In this document: positions 20,947 through 32,400 of the stretch, in pieces
Numbering within the stretch: position 1 is the stretch's first letter
Layout: each line of letters begins with the position of its first letter
Source of the DNA: Copromyces sp. CBS 386.78
Lineage: Eukaryota; Ascomycota; Sordariomycetes; Sordariales; Sordariaceae
NCBI GenBank assembly: GCA_030685235.1
Contig: MU839108.1
Location: 124,001-188,000 of the forward strand
DNA length: 64,000 nt
Direction: 5' to 3'
Made by a program: the position numbers and the translations under genes
The notes under the pieces: generated by a model
What the model was told of the DNA's origin: nothing
Databases searched by the model: none
What the model saw: the letters and a program-made list of their open reading frames with translations, nothing else

Positions 20947-22831
20947 TCACTCAGTAGGCGCATCCGCACTGCCTCCTCCGGTAGTCCCAGTCGTCCCAGT
21001 AGTCTCGGTAGTCCTCGTAGAATGCGAGGTCCCCGGCCTAGGACTATTCGGCACACTAACCGCTCCAGTTCCTGCTCCCGTTCCCGCTGGTCCCGGAGAC
21101 GGCGACGGCGAAGCCCCCAACCTCTTCAACTTGCTTCCCTTAGTAGTATTAAACAAGCTCTTAACCCTCCTCAGCCTGCTCATCATAGCCTGATCCTTCT
21201 TCTTCCTCGCCTCCTCCGACTCATCATCTTCATCCTCCTCACCACCTCCCTCTTCTTCGTCCCCTCCTTCTTGGTCGCCAACATGAAGACCACCCGGCGC
21301 ACTATTCGGTTGCTGCCCCGTCAACGCCCTTCCATCAGGCGTCATCGGCACTCCCAACAATCCACTCGCGCTCCCCGTCGCCCGATGCGGCGTCCCCTTA
21401 TTCTTCCCTCCCAAAAACCCAAACCCAGACCCAGAGGACTTGGTCCTCCCATGCATCAAGTCCCTCCCCTTCTCTCTCAACCGGCTCTCGTTCCTCAACC
21501 CCTCCACCAGAACCTCCCAAGCAGCCTTGTCCGTCTCTCCCCTGGCTAGAGGCTTGGCGCCGGGGTTCCGTTGCGCTTGCGGGTTCTTCCAGGGACAGAA
21601 GAAGCGGTGCTCGCGCAAGGGGTCGAGGTGGTCCATGGGCGCAGGGACCAGGATCGTGTTGGTCTCCGGGTCGACTTGTTTGGATTTGAACATCCAGAGG
21701 CCGAGACGGCGGAGGCAGGTGTGGCAGGAGGCCGAGTTGGGGACGGCGGTGCCGAGACGAGGGTTGGAGAGGCCTTGCCAGCCCAGGAGGGCGAGGGCTA
21801 AGGCGGTGCGGTTGATCGCTGGTGGTTGTTGCGAAGTGGATGGGTTGGGGCTAGCCGGTTGTGAGGTTGTGGCGCGCGATGGGGGAGGCTCGGTAAAGAA
21901 ATTCGGTGGGAGGTACGAGAGGATGATGTCGATGTCGAGACCTTCCGGAAGGCGGAGGTTGAACTCGTAAGGGAGGAAATCCTTGCGTTGGCAGAGCTCG
22001 TCGTATCGATGGCGAAGGGTTTCGAGGGCTAGTTTGGGGTTGGGTAGAGGTAATCGTAGAAGCGAATCTGGTGAAAGAACCGTTAGCGCAATGTCCATAG
22101 GTACCTTTCTAGGTGCAGATATACTCACCATCGCACCCCTTCTTCCTCCACAAGCAATCCTCTCGGTGCGACGTGATAATCAGCTCAGCGTACTGGTCCA
22201 CCACCGACTCAGCAATGTCTGCGGCGATCAGCACCGGAATCTCCTTCCCATCCACCTCTTTGCGGTTTAGCTTAACAGCCAGTTCGTTGTTACAGAGCGT
22301 GCACTTAACACGCTCCTTTCCCTGACAAACCCAGCCGCGCTTGGCCCATTCGATCTCGTTGACCCTGTCGGGTTTTGGCGTCCAGTCCGTCAGCTCTTGG
22401 AAAGTTGCCAATCGTCGCACGAGCTGGTCGCGGTCGCCGGGGCAGTATTTGGGTGGTTGCAATTTCGTAACTGGACTATGCTCCCTCGCATTGCCGCCGG
22501 GGGCCCCAGGCGCGGGACTACTCCCCGGACCGCCGTGGGAGTTCCATTTTCGCAGGGTGATGTTGGAAATCGTGGTTTGCCCTTTCGTCGGGGTCGTTAA
22601 CGTGATTGCGCTCGGTGTGGAGGGCAGCCCGCCGACACGGCGCTTCTTACTGAGATAGTCGAGGCTATCGTTGGCCATGTTTGTGAACCTCGAGCTTGAG
22701 GTAGAGGCAGGCGTCGAGCTCAGCGAGTCGTTGCCATGGCGCGGCGAGGAGGAGGGCGAGTCTGCGTTGGTCGGCCGGCTCCCGATGCCCTGGAGCAGGG
22801 AGTTGAACTTGCGCTTAACTGTCGAGTTCAT
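20947..22831 (-). CDS. C3HC zinc-finger / Rsm1-type nuclear protein (NIPA/ZC3HC1 family)
   Basis: Exons 22831-22129 and 22067-20947, with a 61-nt intron (GTGAGT to CCAG), encode 607 residues. After a Ser-rich N-terminus, residues about 125-240 form the C3HC domain: RLATFQELTDWTP, WAKRGWVCQGKERVKCTLCN and HREDCLWRKKGC. The second exon carries the Rsm1-like domain (NPKLALETLRHRYDELCQRK, CHTCLRRLGLWMFKSK, LREHRFFCPWKN) followed by a long acidic, Ser/Gly/Thr-rich tail ending in many Thr-Gly repeats. Relatives include S. pombe Rsm1, linked to mRNA export, and vertebrate NIPA/ZC3HC1 at the nuclear basket. The splice joint rebuilds WRKKGCDDSLLRLPLPNPK, so the gene model is firm. Confidence 0.9.
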
Positions 22832-23450
22832 GGTGTCTGATTCTCTCTCGATCGTGGAAGGGTCTCGGTAGATGGTTGATTATTCGGTACGGTTTATGAC
22901 TGAAATGGGCCGTTCAGCGACCGCGTCGCTTTGCCGTGCTTTCGAAATGATGATGACCGTGGCAGGTTGAGTGGCCGAGCTCGCGTAATCGTCGTTTGGT
23001 GTTTTTAGAAGATTCAATCAGCGCTCCAGCTTCCGACTGTCATGAAGGGGGGGTAGCAGCGGCAGTCGCTTAGAGCTGTACAACCAATAGGTTGTGTTGA
23101 AGGCTGAAGCAAGCTTTCGATGTGGTGGGCTAAAGTCAAGAACCAAAAGAGAGAAAGATGCTCGAGTTGAAGTTCGGTTCCTGGGCTCAATGGACATGGA
23201 CAGGGGAAACACGAGCGGCTCCAGTGGGTCTGTAGCTAGTCACCTAGTGGGGCGCCCAGCAGTTGCTTAGCGCCCCACAGGCCGGGCATCTCCAACTGTC
23301 CCCAACCACCGAGGGCGGGGACGTTATGTTTCATCATGACAACAAACAACAAGCAAACCTATGCTCATGAGATGGATATACAGCTTTATTCAGGTATTGA
23401 ATCACTACGCTTCTTATTATTCTTGCTAAACAGGTTCACCCCTTTTACTT
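22832..23450. other. Intergenic between tandem minus-strand genes
   Basis: This holds the promoter of the C3HC gene and the 3' flank of the copper ATPase. A perfect 9-bp GC-rich hairpin (GTGGGGCGC at 23247-23255, GCGCCCCAC at 23270-23278, 14-base loop) lies between them. No gene seen. Confidence 0.45.
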
Positions 23451-26400
23451 CTATTCTCCAATCTTCCTCGCCCGGAACCCAATTCCAAACACTCTGCTCC
23501 GCAAAGCCAATGAGCTCAGCACCACGCTAATACTGCTCAACGCCATGGCTAAACTAGCCCACACCGGATCCAACTTGACGTGCTTTCCCTCGCTCACGAT
23601 CGGGTAGAACGCACCCGCTGCCACAGGGAGCGCGATGCAGTTGTACACCACCGCCCACCCAAAGTTGAACTTGATCCTCCGGAAGACCGTGGCAGAGAGA
23701 TCGAGGAGTGTCACTACCCCGCGCAGGTCGCTGTTGATGAGCACAAAATCCGCACTGCTGATGGCGATATCTGCTCCGGATCCGATAGCAATGCCGATAT
23801 CTGCTGTGGCCAACGCTGGACTGTCATTGATGCCATCCCCAACCATGGCCACCATGGCGCGACGGGTACTGGATTCGCTGCCCTTGCCAACCCGCGCCTT
23901 TTCTGTCCCTTGCAGATACCTTATTTTATCAGCCTTCCCCGTAGGAAGCACTCCGGCCATGACCTGGTCGCCAGGAATGCCCAGTTGATATGCCACAGCA
24001 GCTGCCGTCACGGGGTTATCACCGGACAACATCCACACACGAGTACCCCGAGACTGAAGAGCTTTGACAATGAGCGGTGCTTCGGGACGAATAGGATCAG
24101 AGATTGACAAGGCAACCGAAAGGAGCCATGCATTGGCATCACTGCCCTGGTGTCGCCGTATGGCAACCAAAGCAACCGACTTGGCTTCACTCTTCCACTT
24201 CTGCAGCGTCTGGACAGTCTGATCCGAGATGGCAACTGAAAAGCCCTCCATAAGGGCTTCGTTACCGACAACGAGATCAAAGTTATCTTCAGAGTCGACT
24301 CCCAAGCACCTGGCCTTCATTCCCTTGCCAGCAATCTCCTGCAACTCCTCGACTTGGACTTTGGCCGATGTCTTTGCCGCACAGAAAGCGACGATGGCTT
24401 TCGCTATCGGATGACTGCTGTTCTCTTCGACCGCCCTCAGTGCCGCAAACACGATGCCAGCTTCATCATCCTCTGCGCCATGGAAAACCTCCGAGTCTGT
24501 GATCTTCGGCTCACCTCCCATCGTCAAGGTGCCAGTCTTGTCGAAAACAACGCAGTCAACCCTGCTAGCCTTCTCAAACGCTTCACCTCCTCCCTTGGCC
24601 AATATTCCATGTTTCGCCGCAATTCCACCGCCGACAAAGATGGCCGTTGGAGCTGCCAGCGCCAGGCCGCAGGGGCAAGCGACAACAAAGACGGATATGG
24701 CGAACTGCAACGCAAAGACGACCCATCCGCCCTTCGTGTCTCCAAGAAAGTCGTCCGACACATGACCACTATATCCAACAGCGAGCCAGATGATCCAAGT
24801 GGCAACGGCAATGGCGATAACGACGGGAACGAAATATGCCGTCAGTATATCTGCCACCTGCTCGATGGGAGCTCGTCTGGTCTGTCCTTCGCGGACGGCC
24901 TTGACGACCTCATCCAACATGGACTTGCCAGCAACACCCGTGACCCGGACCAAGAGCGGTGCATCCTTGTTGACGGTGCCCGTATACACCTCATCGCCAA
25001 CGACCTTCTTGACCGGCTTGGACTCGCCAGTCAGACTGGACTCATCCATGTTTCCATCGCCGCGAACAACAATCCCGTCCGCCGGCGGGGAAGCACCATG
25101 GGGAATGCGCACAACATCACCGTAGTCAAGCGAATCCGCCTGCACCACCTCATCCTTTTCCTTCTCGGTAGTACCATAGCCATCCACCAGAATCGCCGTC
25201 GTCGGCCTGAGCTTCCCCAACATCTCCACCGCGTCTCCCGTCCTCGACTTGCTATACGACTCAATCAGCCGTCCCACCAGCAAGAAAAATGTCAAGAAAA
25301 CAACCGAGTCAAAGTAAAAGTCGGAATCATCAACCATATGTCTCTTTTGCGCTCCCGCAGCAATCATCTGGCAAACGGAGCTCACGTACGCAATCGTCGT
25401 GCCCAGCGACATGAGCGTGTTCATGCTGCCGAACCGATAAAAGCGCTGCAGAAGGGGCACGCGACTACTTCGTCGCCACAGCGTCCTGATCTCCTTGTAG
25501 GCGCGCCTGTGAAAGATGTCGGCGGCAAAGAAGTAGACGGGCGTGGCCAGGATGAAGAGTGCGATCTGCGCGCGCGAGATGCCGGATGTCCAGGGTTTCA
25601 TCAGGAACTCGCGGGCGCTGTTACTTGAAGGCACCAGAGTCATGTAAACGATGCCGATGATGAAAGTCGGGATGGCGACGATGAAAGAAAAGATCACGCG
25701 CCAGAGGATTTGTAGTTGATGGTGCCGCTGGATAGCCTTGGACTGCTCCTCGAGGGAAGGTGGGTGGTAGATGGATGCTTGAAAAGCCGGGTCGCTGGCC
25801 TCGATGGCCTTGAGGATATGTCGGATCGTGAACTCGGGCGCGTCGGGCACATAGACTACCTTGACGATGGGTCTCTTATGACTCGGTTGGCTGATCACGT
25901 CCAGCTGCGGCCTGCGGAATCCTGCCACCAGACTGGCCGAGACTCGTGACGGACAGTGTTCGCAGTACATGCCCTGGATGCGGATCTCGACTTCTCTTCT
26001 TTTTTGTCTTTGCTGTTCCTGTTCCTGTTCCTCCGGGTCCGCGTCCTGGTCCTGGATGGTGACGTTGACCAGTGTCTCCTCGTTAAGCGTCGCTTCGAAC
26101 CCGAGATCTTCAACCTCCCCCGCCAGCTTATCGGCGTTCTCTTTACCGCCGATGAACTCAACCGTTGCGCTGTTGGTGAGCAGATTGACAGTGATGTCTT
26201 GTACCCAGTCCCGCTTCTTCATCTCGTTGGTGATGGAGTTGGCGCAAGATGCGCACGTCATTCCGCCAATGGATAAGGTGGCTCGCCATGTGTCTGATGC
26301 GCTGCTTTCGCGGCGGGCTTTTGGTGCTGGTGGCTTGGACTTTGGCTTTGACGGAAGGTCGAGGGCAACGACCTTGTCGAGTTTCGCGTCATAACCTAGG

Positions 26401-27452
26401 TCCTCAATGGCTTCGACCAGCTCGGTTGCCTTGCTTTCGTCGTGGATGTCAATGGCTGCACTGTTGTTGATTAGGTTGACGGAGACGTGGGCGATCCAGT
26501 CCTTTTTGCCAAGTTGGTTGGTGATGGTGTTGACGCAGGCGGCGCAGGTCATGCCGCCGATGGCGAATGTTGCTCTGTACAATGGTGGTGGTTGTGATGG
26601 AGACGATGGTACTTTTCCGAGATCCACCACGGTGTCTGCCGAAATCAACGACTTTGTTGTTGATGTTGATGTTGACGCCATGTTCTTTTGTTGCCGAGCT
26701 AACCAATTTGGAGCAGCGTTGATACCTTTGACTTCCGAGACTGAAGACTCGGGTCCGCAAACAACGACTGATTCCTTTTCTTTTATCTTTCCTTCTGCTA
26801 CGTCGTGGCCTTTGGACGTGCGGCACTGCTCGCAGTTCTGGAGATGTGCTTCAGCCAGCTTCTGAGACCGCAATGGCTGGGCCCCTGGAAGGTTAAGGTT
26901 GGTAACCCATCTTGAGAAGGCAGAGGGCGATAATGATGATGATGATGATGATGATGATGATGCTTGTGGCTGGCTGCCCGGGATGGGACATAGCTGCTGC
27001 TGCCGAGTGTCGTGATCGATGCCGAGAACCCCCCGAACCAGGAAGCCACTGTCATGGTTGTCGTTGTCACTACTGATACCAGTACTAGTAGCAGTCGTCG
27101 TTACACCGCTGACTTGGAAGCCGCTGTCTTCCAAGGCGCGGTGCATGTCTCTGATCAAGGACGTTGCAGATGCGGCTGAAGTGTCGTTGTCTGGGGTGCC
27201 TGAGTCGTAGTAATGTTCCACGGTGACGACCGAAGTGACCACGTTGGGCGAGACCCATCGGATATGATTAGAATCGCACTGGAAAAGAACGTCCTTCATG
27301 GTCGAGACACACGAGGGACAGTGAAGATTGGAAATGAGAAATGAGGTGGTGATGGTCTTCTTATTGCCGGATGTCTCAGTTCCAGTTCCAGTCGCGCTGC
27401 TGGACTGCTGCTGCTGTTGCCGCCGCGCTGGCATGCGCTTGGAGATTCCCAT
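23451..27452 (-). CDS. Copper-transporting P1B-type ATPase with four HMA domains
   Basis: One exon encodes 1333 residues. Four N-terminal heavy-metal-associated domains carry CxxC pairs at about residues 45-48 (CPSC), 303-306 (CAAC), 400-403 (CASC) and 497-500 (CEHC), with an extra Cys-containing linker (NCEQCR, about 206-211). The ATPase core has the TGES dephosphorylation motif (808-811), the Cu-path motif CPC (926-928), the phosphorylated Asp in DKTGT (971), the SHP nucleotide-binding motif and the hinge GDGINDSPAL. It exports Cu(I) using ATP, either into the Golgi (Ccc2 role) or out across the plasma membrane (Crp1/CrpA detoxification role). Four HMA domains, the divergent first one and the long Ser- and Gln-rich linkers fit the CrpA-like group better than yeast Ccc2 with two; this is inference. 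A (GAT)n run codes for poly-Ser near residues 165-174. Confidence 0.93.
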   Translation of the reverse strand: MGISKRMPARRQQQQQSSSATGTGTETSGNKKTITTSFLISNLHCPSCVSTMKDVLFQCDSNHIRWVSPNVVTSVVTVEHYYDSGTPDNDTSAASATSLIRDMHRALEDSGFQVSGVTTTATSTGISSDNDNHDSGFLVRGVLGIDHDTRQQQLCPIPGSQPQASSSSSSSSSLSPSAFSRWVTNLNLPGAQPLRSQKLAEAHLQNCEQCRTSKGHDVAEGKIKEKESVVVCGPESSVSEVKGINAAPNWLARQQKNMASTSTSTTKSLISADTVVDLGKVPSSPSQPPPLYRATFAIGGMTCAACVNTITNQLGKKDWIAHVSVNLINNSAAIDIHDESKATELVEAIEDLGYDAKLDKVVALDLPSKPKSKPPAPKARRESSASDTWRATLSIGGMTCASCANSITNEMKKRDWVQDITVNLLTNSATVEFIGGKENADKLAGEVEDLGFEATLNEETLVNVTIQDQDADPEEQEQEQQRQKRREVEIRIQGMYCEHCPSRVSASLVAGFRRPQLDVISQPSHKRPIVKVVYVPDAPEFTIRHILKAIEASDPAFQASIYHPPSLEEQSKAIQRHHQLQILWRVIFSFIVAIPTFIIGIVYMTLVPSSNSAREFLMKPWTSGISRAQIALFILATPVYFFAADIFHRRAYKEIRTLWRRSSRVPLLQRFYRFGSMNTLMSLGTTIAYVSSVCQMIAAGAQKRHMVDDSDFYFDSVVFLTFFLLVGRLIESYSKSRTGDAVEMLGKLRPTTAILVDGYGTTEKEKDEVVQADSLDYGDVVRIPHGASPPADGIVVRGDGNMDESSLTGESKPVKKVVGDEVYTGTVNKDAPLLVRVTGVAGKSMLDEVVKAVREGQTRRAPIEQVADILTAYFVPVVIAIAVATWIIWLAVGYSGHVSDDFLGDTKGGWVVFALQFAISVFVVACPCGLALAAPTAIFVGGGIAAKHGILAKGGGEAFEKASRVDCVVFDKTGTLTMGGEPKITDSEVFHGAEDDEAGIVFAALRAVEENSSHPIAKAIVAFCAAKTSAKVQVEELQEIAGKGMKARCLGVDSEDNFDLVVGNEALMEGFSVAISDQTVQTLQKWKSEAKSVALVAIRRHQGSDANAWLLSVALSISDPIRPEAPLIVKALQSRGTRVWMLSGDNPVTAAAVAYQLGIPGDQVMAGVLPTGKADKIRYLQGTEKARVGKGSESSTRRAMVAMVGDGINDSPALATADIGIAIGSGADIAISSADFVLINSDLRGVVTLLDLSATVFRRIKFNFGWAVVYNCIALPVAAGAFYPIVSEGKHVKLDPVWASLAMALSSISVVLSSLALRSRVFGIGFRARKIGE
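26932..26962. repeat. (GAT)n microsatellite inside the copper ATPase gene
   Basis: About ten tandem GAT triplets on the plus strand encode a poly-Ser run in a linker between HMA domains 1 and 2. Length variation here would not disturb the reading frame. Confidence 0.9.
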
Positions 27453-29445
27453 GTTTGCCGATGCTTGCCAATGCGGTTGGTTGGATGTTTGGGTACCTTG
27501 GTAGTGTTGGAATTAAAAGGTTGATGATCACTTCTTGTATCGGTACAATTTCCGTTAAGTGTTTGAAGGTGGACGAGTCGGAGCGTGGATGTGAGAGTGT
27601 GATGCGAGGATGTTCTTTTCCTGGTGTGAGGTCGTGTATATTAGTCCCGTGTCCCGATTAGGAAATTCGGGGTTTGAAGGGGTTGTACCTTTTAAATAGC
27701 CCGAGTTCGCGATGGGAAGATGACTGATAGTAGGAAGAATGTTTGATCCCTGATTGATTTCTGATGATAACAAACAAAGACTGTTGTTGTTAACCTGATG
27801 GTGTGGGGAACTAGGCGTATAAAAGGCGGATGGGGATTGTCAATGACAGAACAAGTCGGTTGAAGACAAGACTCGGGAAGGTATTAATGGAAAGTATTAG
27901 GAATGTGCCTTCCATTTGATTCTGCAAAAAAACAATCCTCTTCAGTTCCATTCTTCTCTCCGTCAACGCAGGCACTTATACCTCGCCAACGGGTACCTCG
28001 AGTATCGCCTTCCATTATTACTCAGCTGGTGTTTTCACGCACAATTCGCGCAAAGAGCCAAGAGCACCCGCTGACTGAACAATGCGACATGGGATGAAAT
28101 TGGCATCTGACGAATTGACGGGGATTTGATTGAAGAGACATCTGGAGAACAAGATGAATGCAGAACGAACGCTTTTTTATGCAGGAACATGCAGGCATCG
28201 ATTCTGCAAATTCGCACGAATAATTTGAGGAGGGGATCAAGACCATGTTGGACGGGTTTCTGAGCAATGCGGATGATGTTGGAAAGGCTAGAACAAAGAA
28301 AAAAGGGGAGTTGGTCTCTAGAATAGCACCATGATTCAACTCTTGGCAATATTAAACAAGAACTGGCTTTTCACACATGTGTTCAGTTTTTGGTTTTGCC
28401 TATTCCTATCATGGTCATATCAAGTTACCCTTCCGAAAACGTGATATCAGTCAGTCCTCGTCAGTCCTCGTGATGACGCCCAATGAAAAATGGCAAACCA
28501 CTGTTTGAATAGGACTGTAGCAACCAAGGCGGGGCGTCCCTGGAGCATGACCGTCAAAGTCCAAACATGTTGTGGAAATCGCAAGCCAAAAGCAAGATAC
28601 ATTGATTTGATCCGATGTGTGTTGTAGAGTCCAACGGTTACACCTCTGATGGCTGTCAATAATGCGATGGAAGGTCTCCCCGTTGTTCCACCGACCGATG
28701 AGAGTGGTGTTCCGGGTCACCCAAGCGGTACATCCGCATGCGACCGGAGGACAGTGGAACCATTACTCTCCGAATCGCGACCATCTTGTCGTCGGACTCG
28801 GCAGTGGATTCCCGGTGTTCGGGCGCAGAGGCCGATGCCGAAAACGGAGCTGGCGAAAAAGTGCATGGAAGAAATCGCAATTGCATTGCCACCCCTGCAC
28901 GTGATCTGACCGACAGCCGGCCGGCCTAGGTTCGCCTGGAACTCGGCGTGTGCGGGAACTAGCCATAACTGGTTAGACCGAATCACGCAATCGACATCAA
29001 TCGCACGCAGTTCGGACAGCGGCAACTTCAGACTGCCTTTTTTTTTTTTTTTTTTTGTTAGTAGCGGGATGAACACCCAGACCACCCTCTCGTAGACAGT
29101 CCGTGGGGGATTACAACTGGGGATACAATGGGATGGGATGTCCCGGCGCTGCGGAAACGGGGGCAGTGTTTCTGATCTCCAGTCTTGTTGGTCAACTTGC
29201 ATGCCGCATCTTGAACCGCTCTAGGAGTCGCTTTGTAATAAAGCTGCTATTATCTCTCCTTCTTGACTCTTGAGTCACCTCCATTTACTCTCTTTTTCCA
29301 TCCCTCTGTGTCAACATCATATCTGCTCCGAGGAAGCAGTTATTTTGTTTCTTTTGCGTCCTGCGTTGATACGTCGTTGCGCGGGGCAATTATCCTTTTC
29401 CTCTTCTCCCTTTTTTAATTGATATCCTCATAACAAATCGTCAAG
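27453..29445. promoter_or_regulatory. Divergent promoter region, copper ATPase / sulfite reductase flavoprotein
   Basis: Two kilobases between divergent genes. A CACGTG E-box lies at 28898-28903, about 540 bases before the MET10 ATG, and a run of 19 T at 29038-29056. A CT-rich leader precedes the MET10 start (29260-29445). A TATAAAAG at about 27818 is present on the plus strand but faces no recognised gene. No protein gene was found. Confidence 0.4.
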
Positions 29446-32400
29446 ATGCCGTCCCTCTCCTCCATCTCCGGGCCGACCTATGTCACCAGCCAACTGCTTG
29501 TCCAGCAGACTGCCTACAAGCTCTCCGACAAGATCTTCTCCTACTCCCCCGACACCTTTGACCTCGATGTCGCCGTCAAGGAATGGGCCGGGGCCAACGA
29601 GAAGAACGTCCACGGCGAGACCACCACCGTTGTCCCTCTCCAGACCAGGGCCGGTGCCGGTGCTTTTGCCCTTGGCTACATCTTCTCCAAGGACTTTGAC
29701 TTGGCCAAGCGCCATGTCCCCCAGACCCTCCTGGCCCCCTCGTTGAGCCTTCGTCACCTTCGCGCTTCCCTCGACCAGCTCGCCCTTCTCTACGGCGTCT
29801 CCAGCCCCTTCGTTGCCCATGTTGCCGCTGCCGACTACAACGCCCAGCATGGCCTCGGTGCCGACTACGCCACTGCTCTCCACATCGCCGAGGACCTTGG
29901 GCTCGCCCTCGTCGCCAGCTCTTCTGCCTACGAGGTCCAGCACATGTCTCTGCTCGCCACTCTTTTGGCCTCTGTCCTCCCCACTCTCCACATCTACGAC
30001 GGTATCCGCACCGCCAGGGAGTCCCTGAGGGTCGTCGATGCCCTCGGCGAGGCTCACGTTGCCCGTGTCTACGCCAACGTCTCCAAGGAGGCTGCTGCCC
30101 TGAACAAGAGGCTGGATACCGCCGGCAAGGTTGTTGAGCTCCTCAAGGCCTTCAACAACGAGCTCGGCACCTCCTATGCTCCTTTCGAGTACCACGGCCA
30201 CGACGCCCCCGAGACCGTCCTTGTCGTCTTCGGCAGCGCCGAGGCCCAGCTCGCCAAGCAGGTCGCTACCGCTTTGGCCGCTGAGGGCAAGAAGGTCGGC
30301 ACCATTGTCGTCCGTGTCTACCGCCCCTTCGTCGAGGAGGCCTTCCTTGAGGTTCTCCCTGCCTCCGTTCGGCAAATTGCCGTTCTCGGCCAGGTTGCCG
30401 ATGCTGCCTCCGTCGAGGATGCCAACGTGCAGTCTGCCCTCTACTCCGATGTCCTCACTGCTGTCTCCTTCACCGAGAAGCTGTCTCAGGCCCCCGAGGT
30501 CGTCGATATCCGTTATGCGGTTACCGATGCCCACACCCCTAGCTCCATCGCCTCCATCTTCAACAAGCTCACCAGCAAGGGTGAGGCCGCGCCCGTTGCT
30601 TTCAGTCTGGCCGCTGTCGAGGAGGCCCAGCAGTACGTTTTCTGGGATGTCGACAACTCCTCTGCTGTTGCTTCTCCTGTTGCTGTCGGTAAGCTCCTCG
30701 AGACCGAGCAGGCTAGCAACGTCCATGTTCACCAGACCTACGACAACCTTGTCCAGGGTGGTGTTGTCCGCACCGACATCAGGGTTTCCCAAAAGTCTAT
30801 CGAGGCTCCCTACCCTGTCGAGAACGCTGACGTCGTCTTCGTTGGTGAGGAGAAGCTGCTCAAGGAGATTGCTATTGTCAAGGGTGTCAAGGCCGGCGGC
30901 AAGCTCATTGTTCGTCTCCCCAACTTCAAGGAGGACGAGCTTGAGAAGCGCATCCCTGCTGCTGCCCAGAAGGAGATCCAGGAGAAGGGTGTCGAGCTCT
31001 ACGTTCTCGACTCTTCCTCGTCTCCTGCTCTTGAGAAGGAGGCCGGCCTCCTTGTTGAGGTTGCCTTCCTCCGCGTCGCCCGTGCCGATATCACCAAGTT
31101 CGACTCCCTCTCCGCTGACCAAACCGCTCTGACCGAGGCCGTCAACGCCTTGGACCAGTCCGTCCGCAAGGTTGAGGTGCCCGCCAAGTGGGCCGAGGTC
31201 GAGGGTGCTGTTGCTCCCCTTGTCGACAGCGTCAAGCCCAACAGCTTCGTCGCCTTCCAGAAGGAGGAGGAAGAGGAGACCTCCAGCCTCGAGAACTGGC
31301 AGTCTGCCGCCAAGGGCTTCGCTTTCAAGGAGGCCTACGGCACCCAGAACCAGCTCCGCCCTGACCTCACCGTCAAGACCTACACTATCAAGGTCAAGGA
31401 GAACCGCCGTCTCACCCCCACCAACTATGATCGCAACATCTTCCACATTGAGTTCGATCTCGGTGACTCGGGTCTCACCTACAACATTGGTGAAGCTCTG
31501 GGCATCCACGCCGACAACGACCCTGAGCAGGTCCTCCAGTTCATCCAGGCTTATGGCCTCAACGCGGACGACCTCGTCCAGGTTCCTTCCCGCGAGGATC
31601 CTGCCGTTCTCGAGACCAGGACCGTCTACCAGTCCCTCGTCCAGAACGTCGACATTCTCGGCAAGCCTCCCAAGCGCTTCTTCGAGTCCCTCGCCCACTT
31701 CGCTACCGACGAGGGGGAGAAGAAGAAGCTCGAGCTTCTCGGGAGCAAGGAGGGCGCCGACGAGTTCAAGCGTCTTATCGAGGAGGATACTGTCACTTAT
31801 GTCGATGTTCTCGACCTGTTCAAGTCGGCCCACCCCGACTTCAACGACCTCGTCCGCATCGTCGACCCGCTCAAGCGCAGAGAGTACTCGATCGCCTCTG
31901 CCCAGGCCATCACCCCCAACTCGGTCACTCTCATGATCGTCGTCGTCAACTGGGTCGACACCAAGGGCCGCACCCGCTACGGCCACGCCACTCGCTACCT
32001 CTCGGGCCTTGCTCCCGGCGCCACCATCACGGCCTCGGTCAAGCCTTCGGTCATGAAGCTCCCCGTCAAGGACACGGCGCCTCTCATCATGGCCGGTCTC
32101 GGTACCGGTCTCGCTCCCTTCCGCGCGTTCGTCCAGTACCGCGCCATGCAGAAGGCCCAGGGCAAGGAGATCGGCTCGATCCTTCTCTACCTCGGTTCCC
32201 GTCACCAGCGCGAGGAGTATCTCTATGGCGAGGAGTGGGAGGCTTACCTCGACGCCGGCGTCATCACCCTGCTCGGCGCGGCCTTCTCGCGCGACCAGCC
32301 CGAGAAGATCTACATCCAGGATCGCATGCGCCAGACGGTCACCGACATCGTCAAGGCCTACATCCAGGAGGAGGGCTCCTTCTACCTCTGCGGTCCTACG

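Noticed and set aside
24354..25628. A 424-codon plus-strand frame inside the copper ATPase
   Set aside because: Antisense shadow of a conserved transmembrane ATPase; no domain or start context.
29428..32205. A 925-codon open frame on the minus strand opposite MET10
   Set aside because: It mirrors the strongly C-biased codon use of MET10, has no recognisable domain, and its Leu/Gly/Asp-rich composition is that of the complement of Lys/Glu/Val codons.
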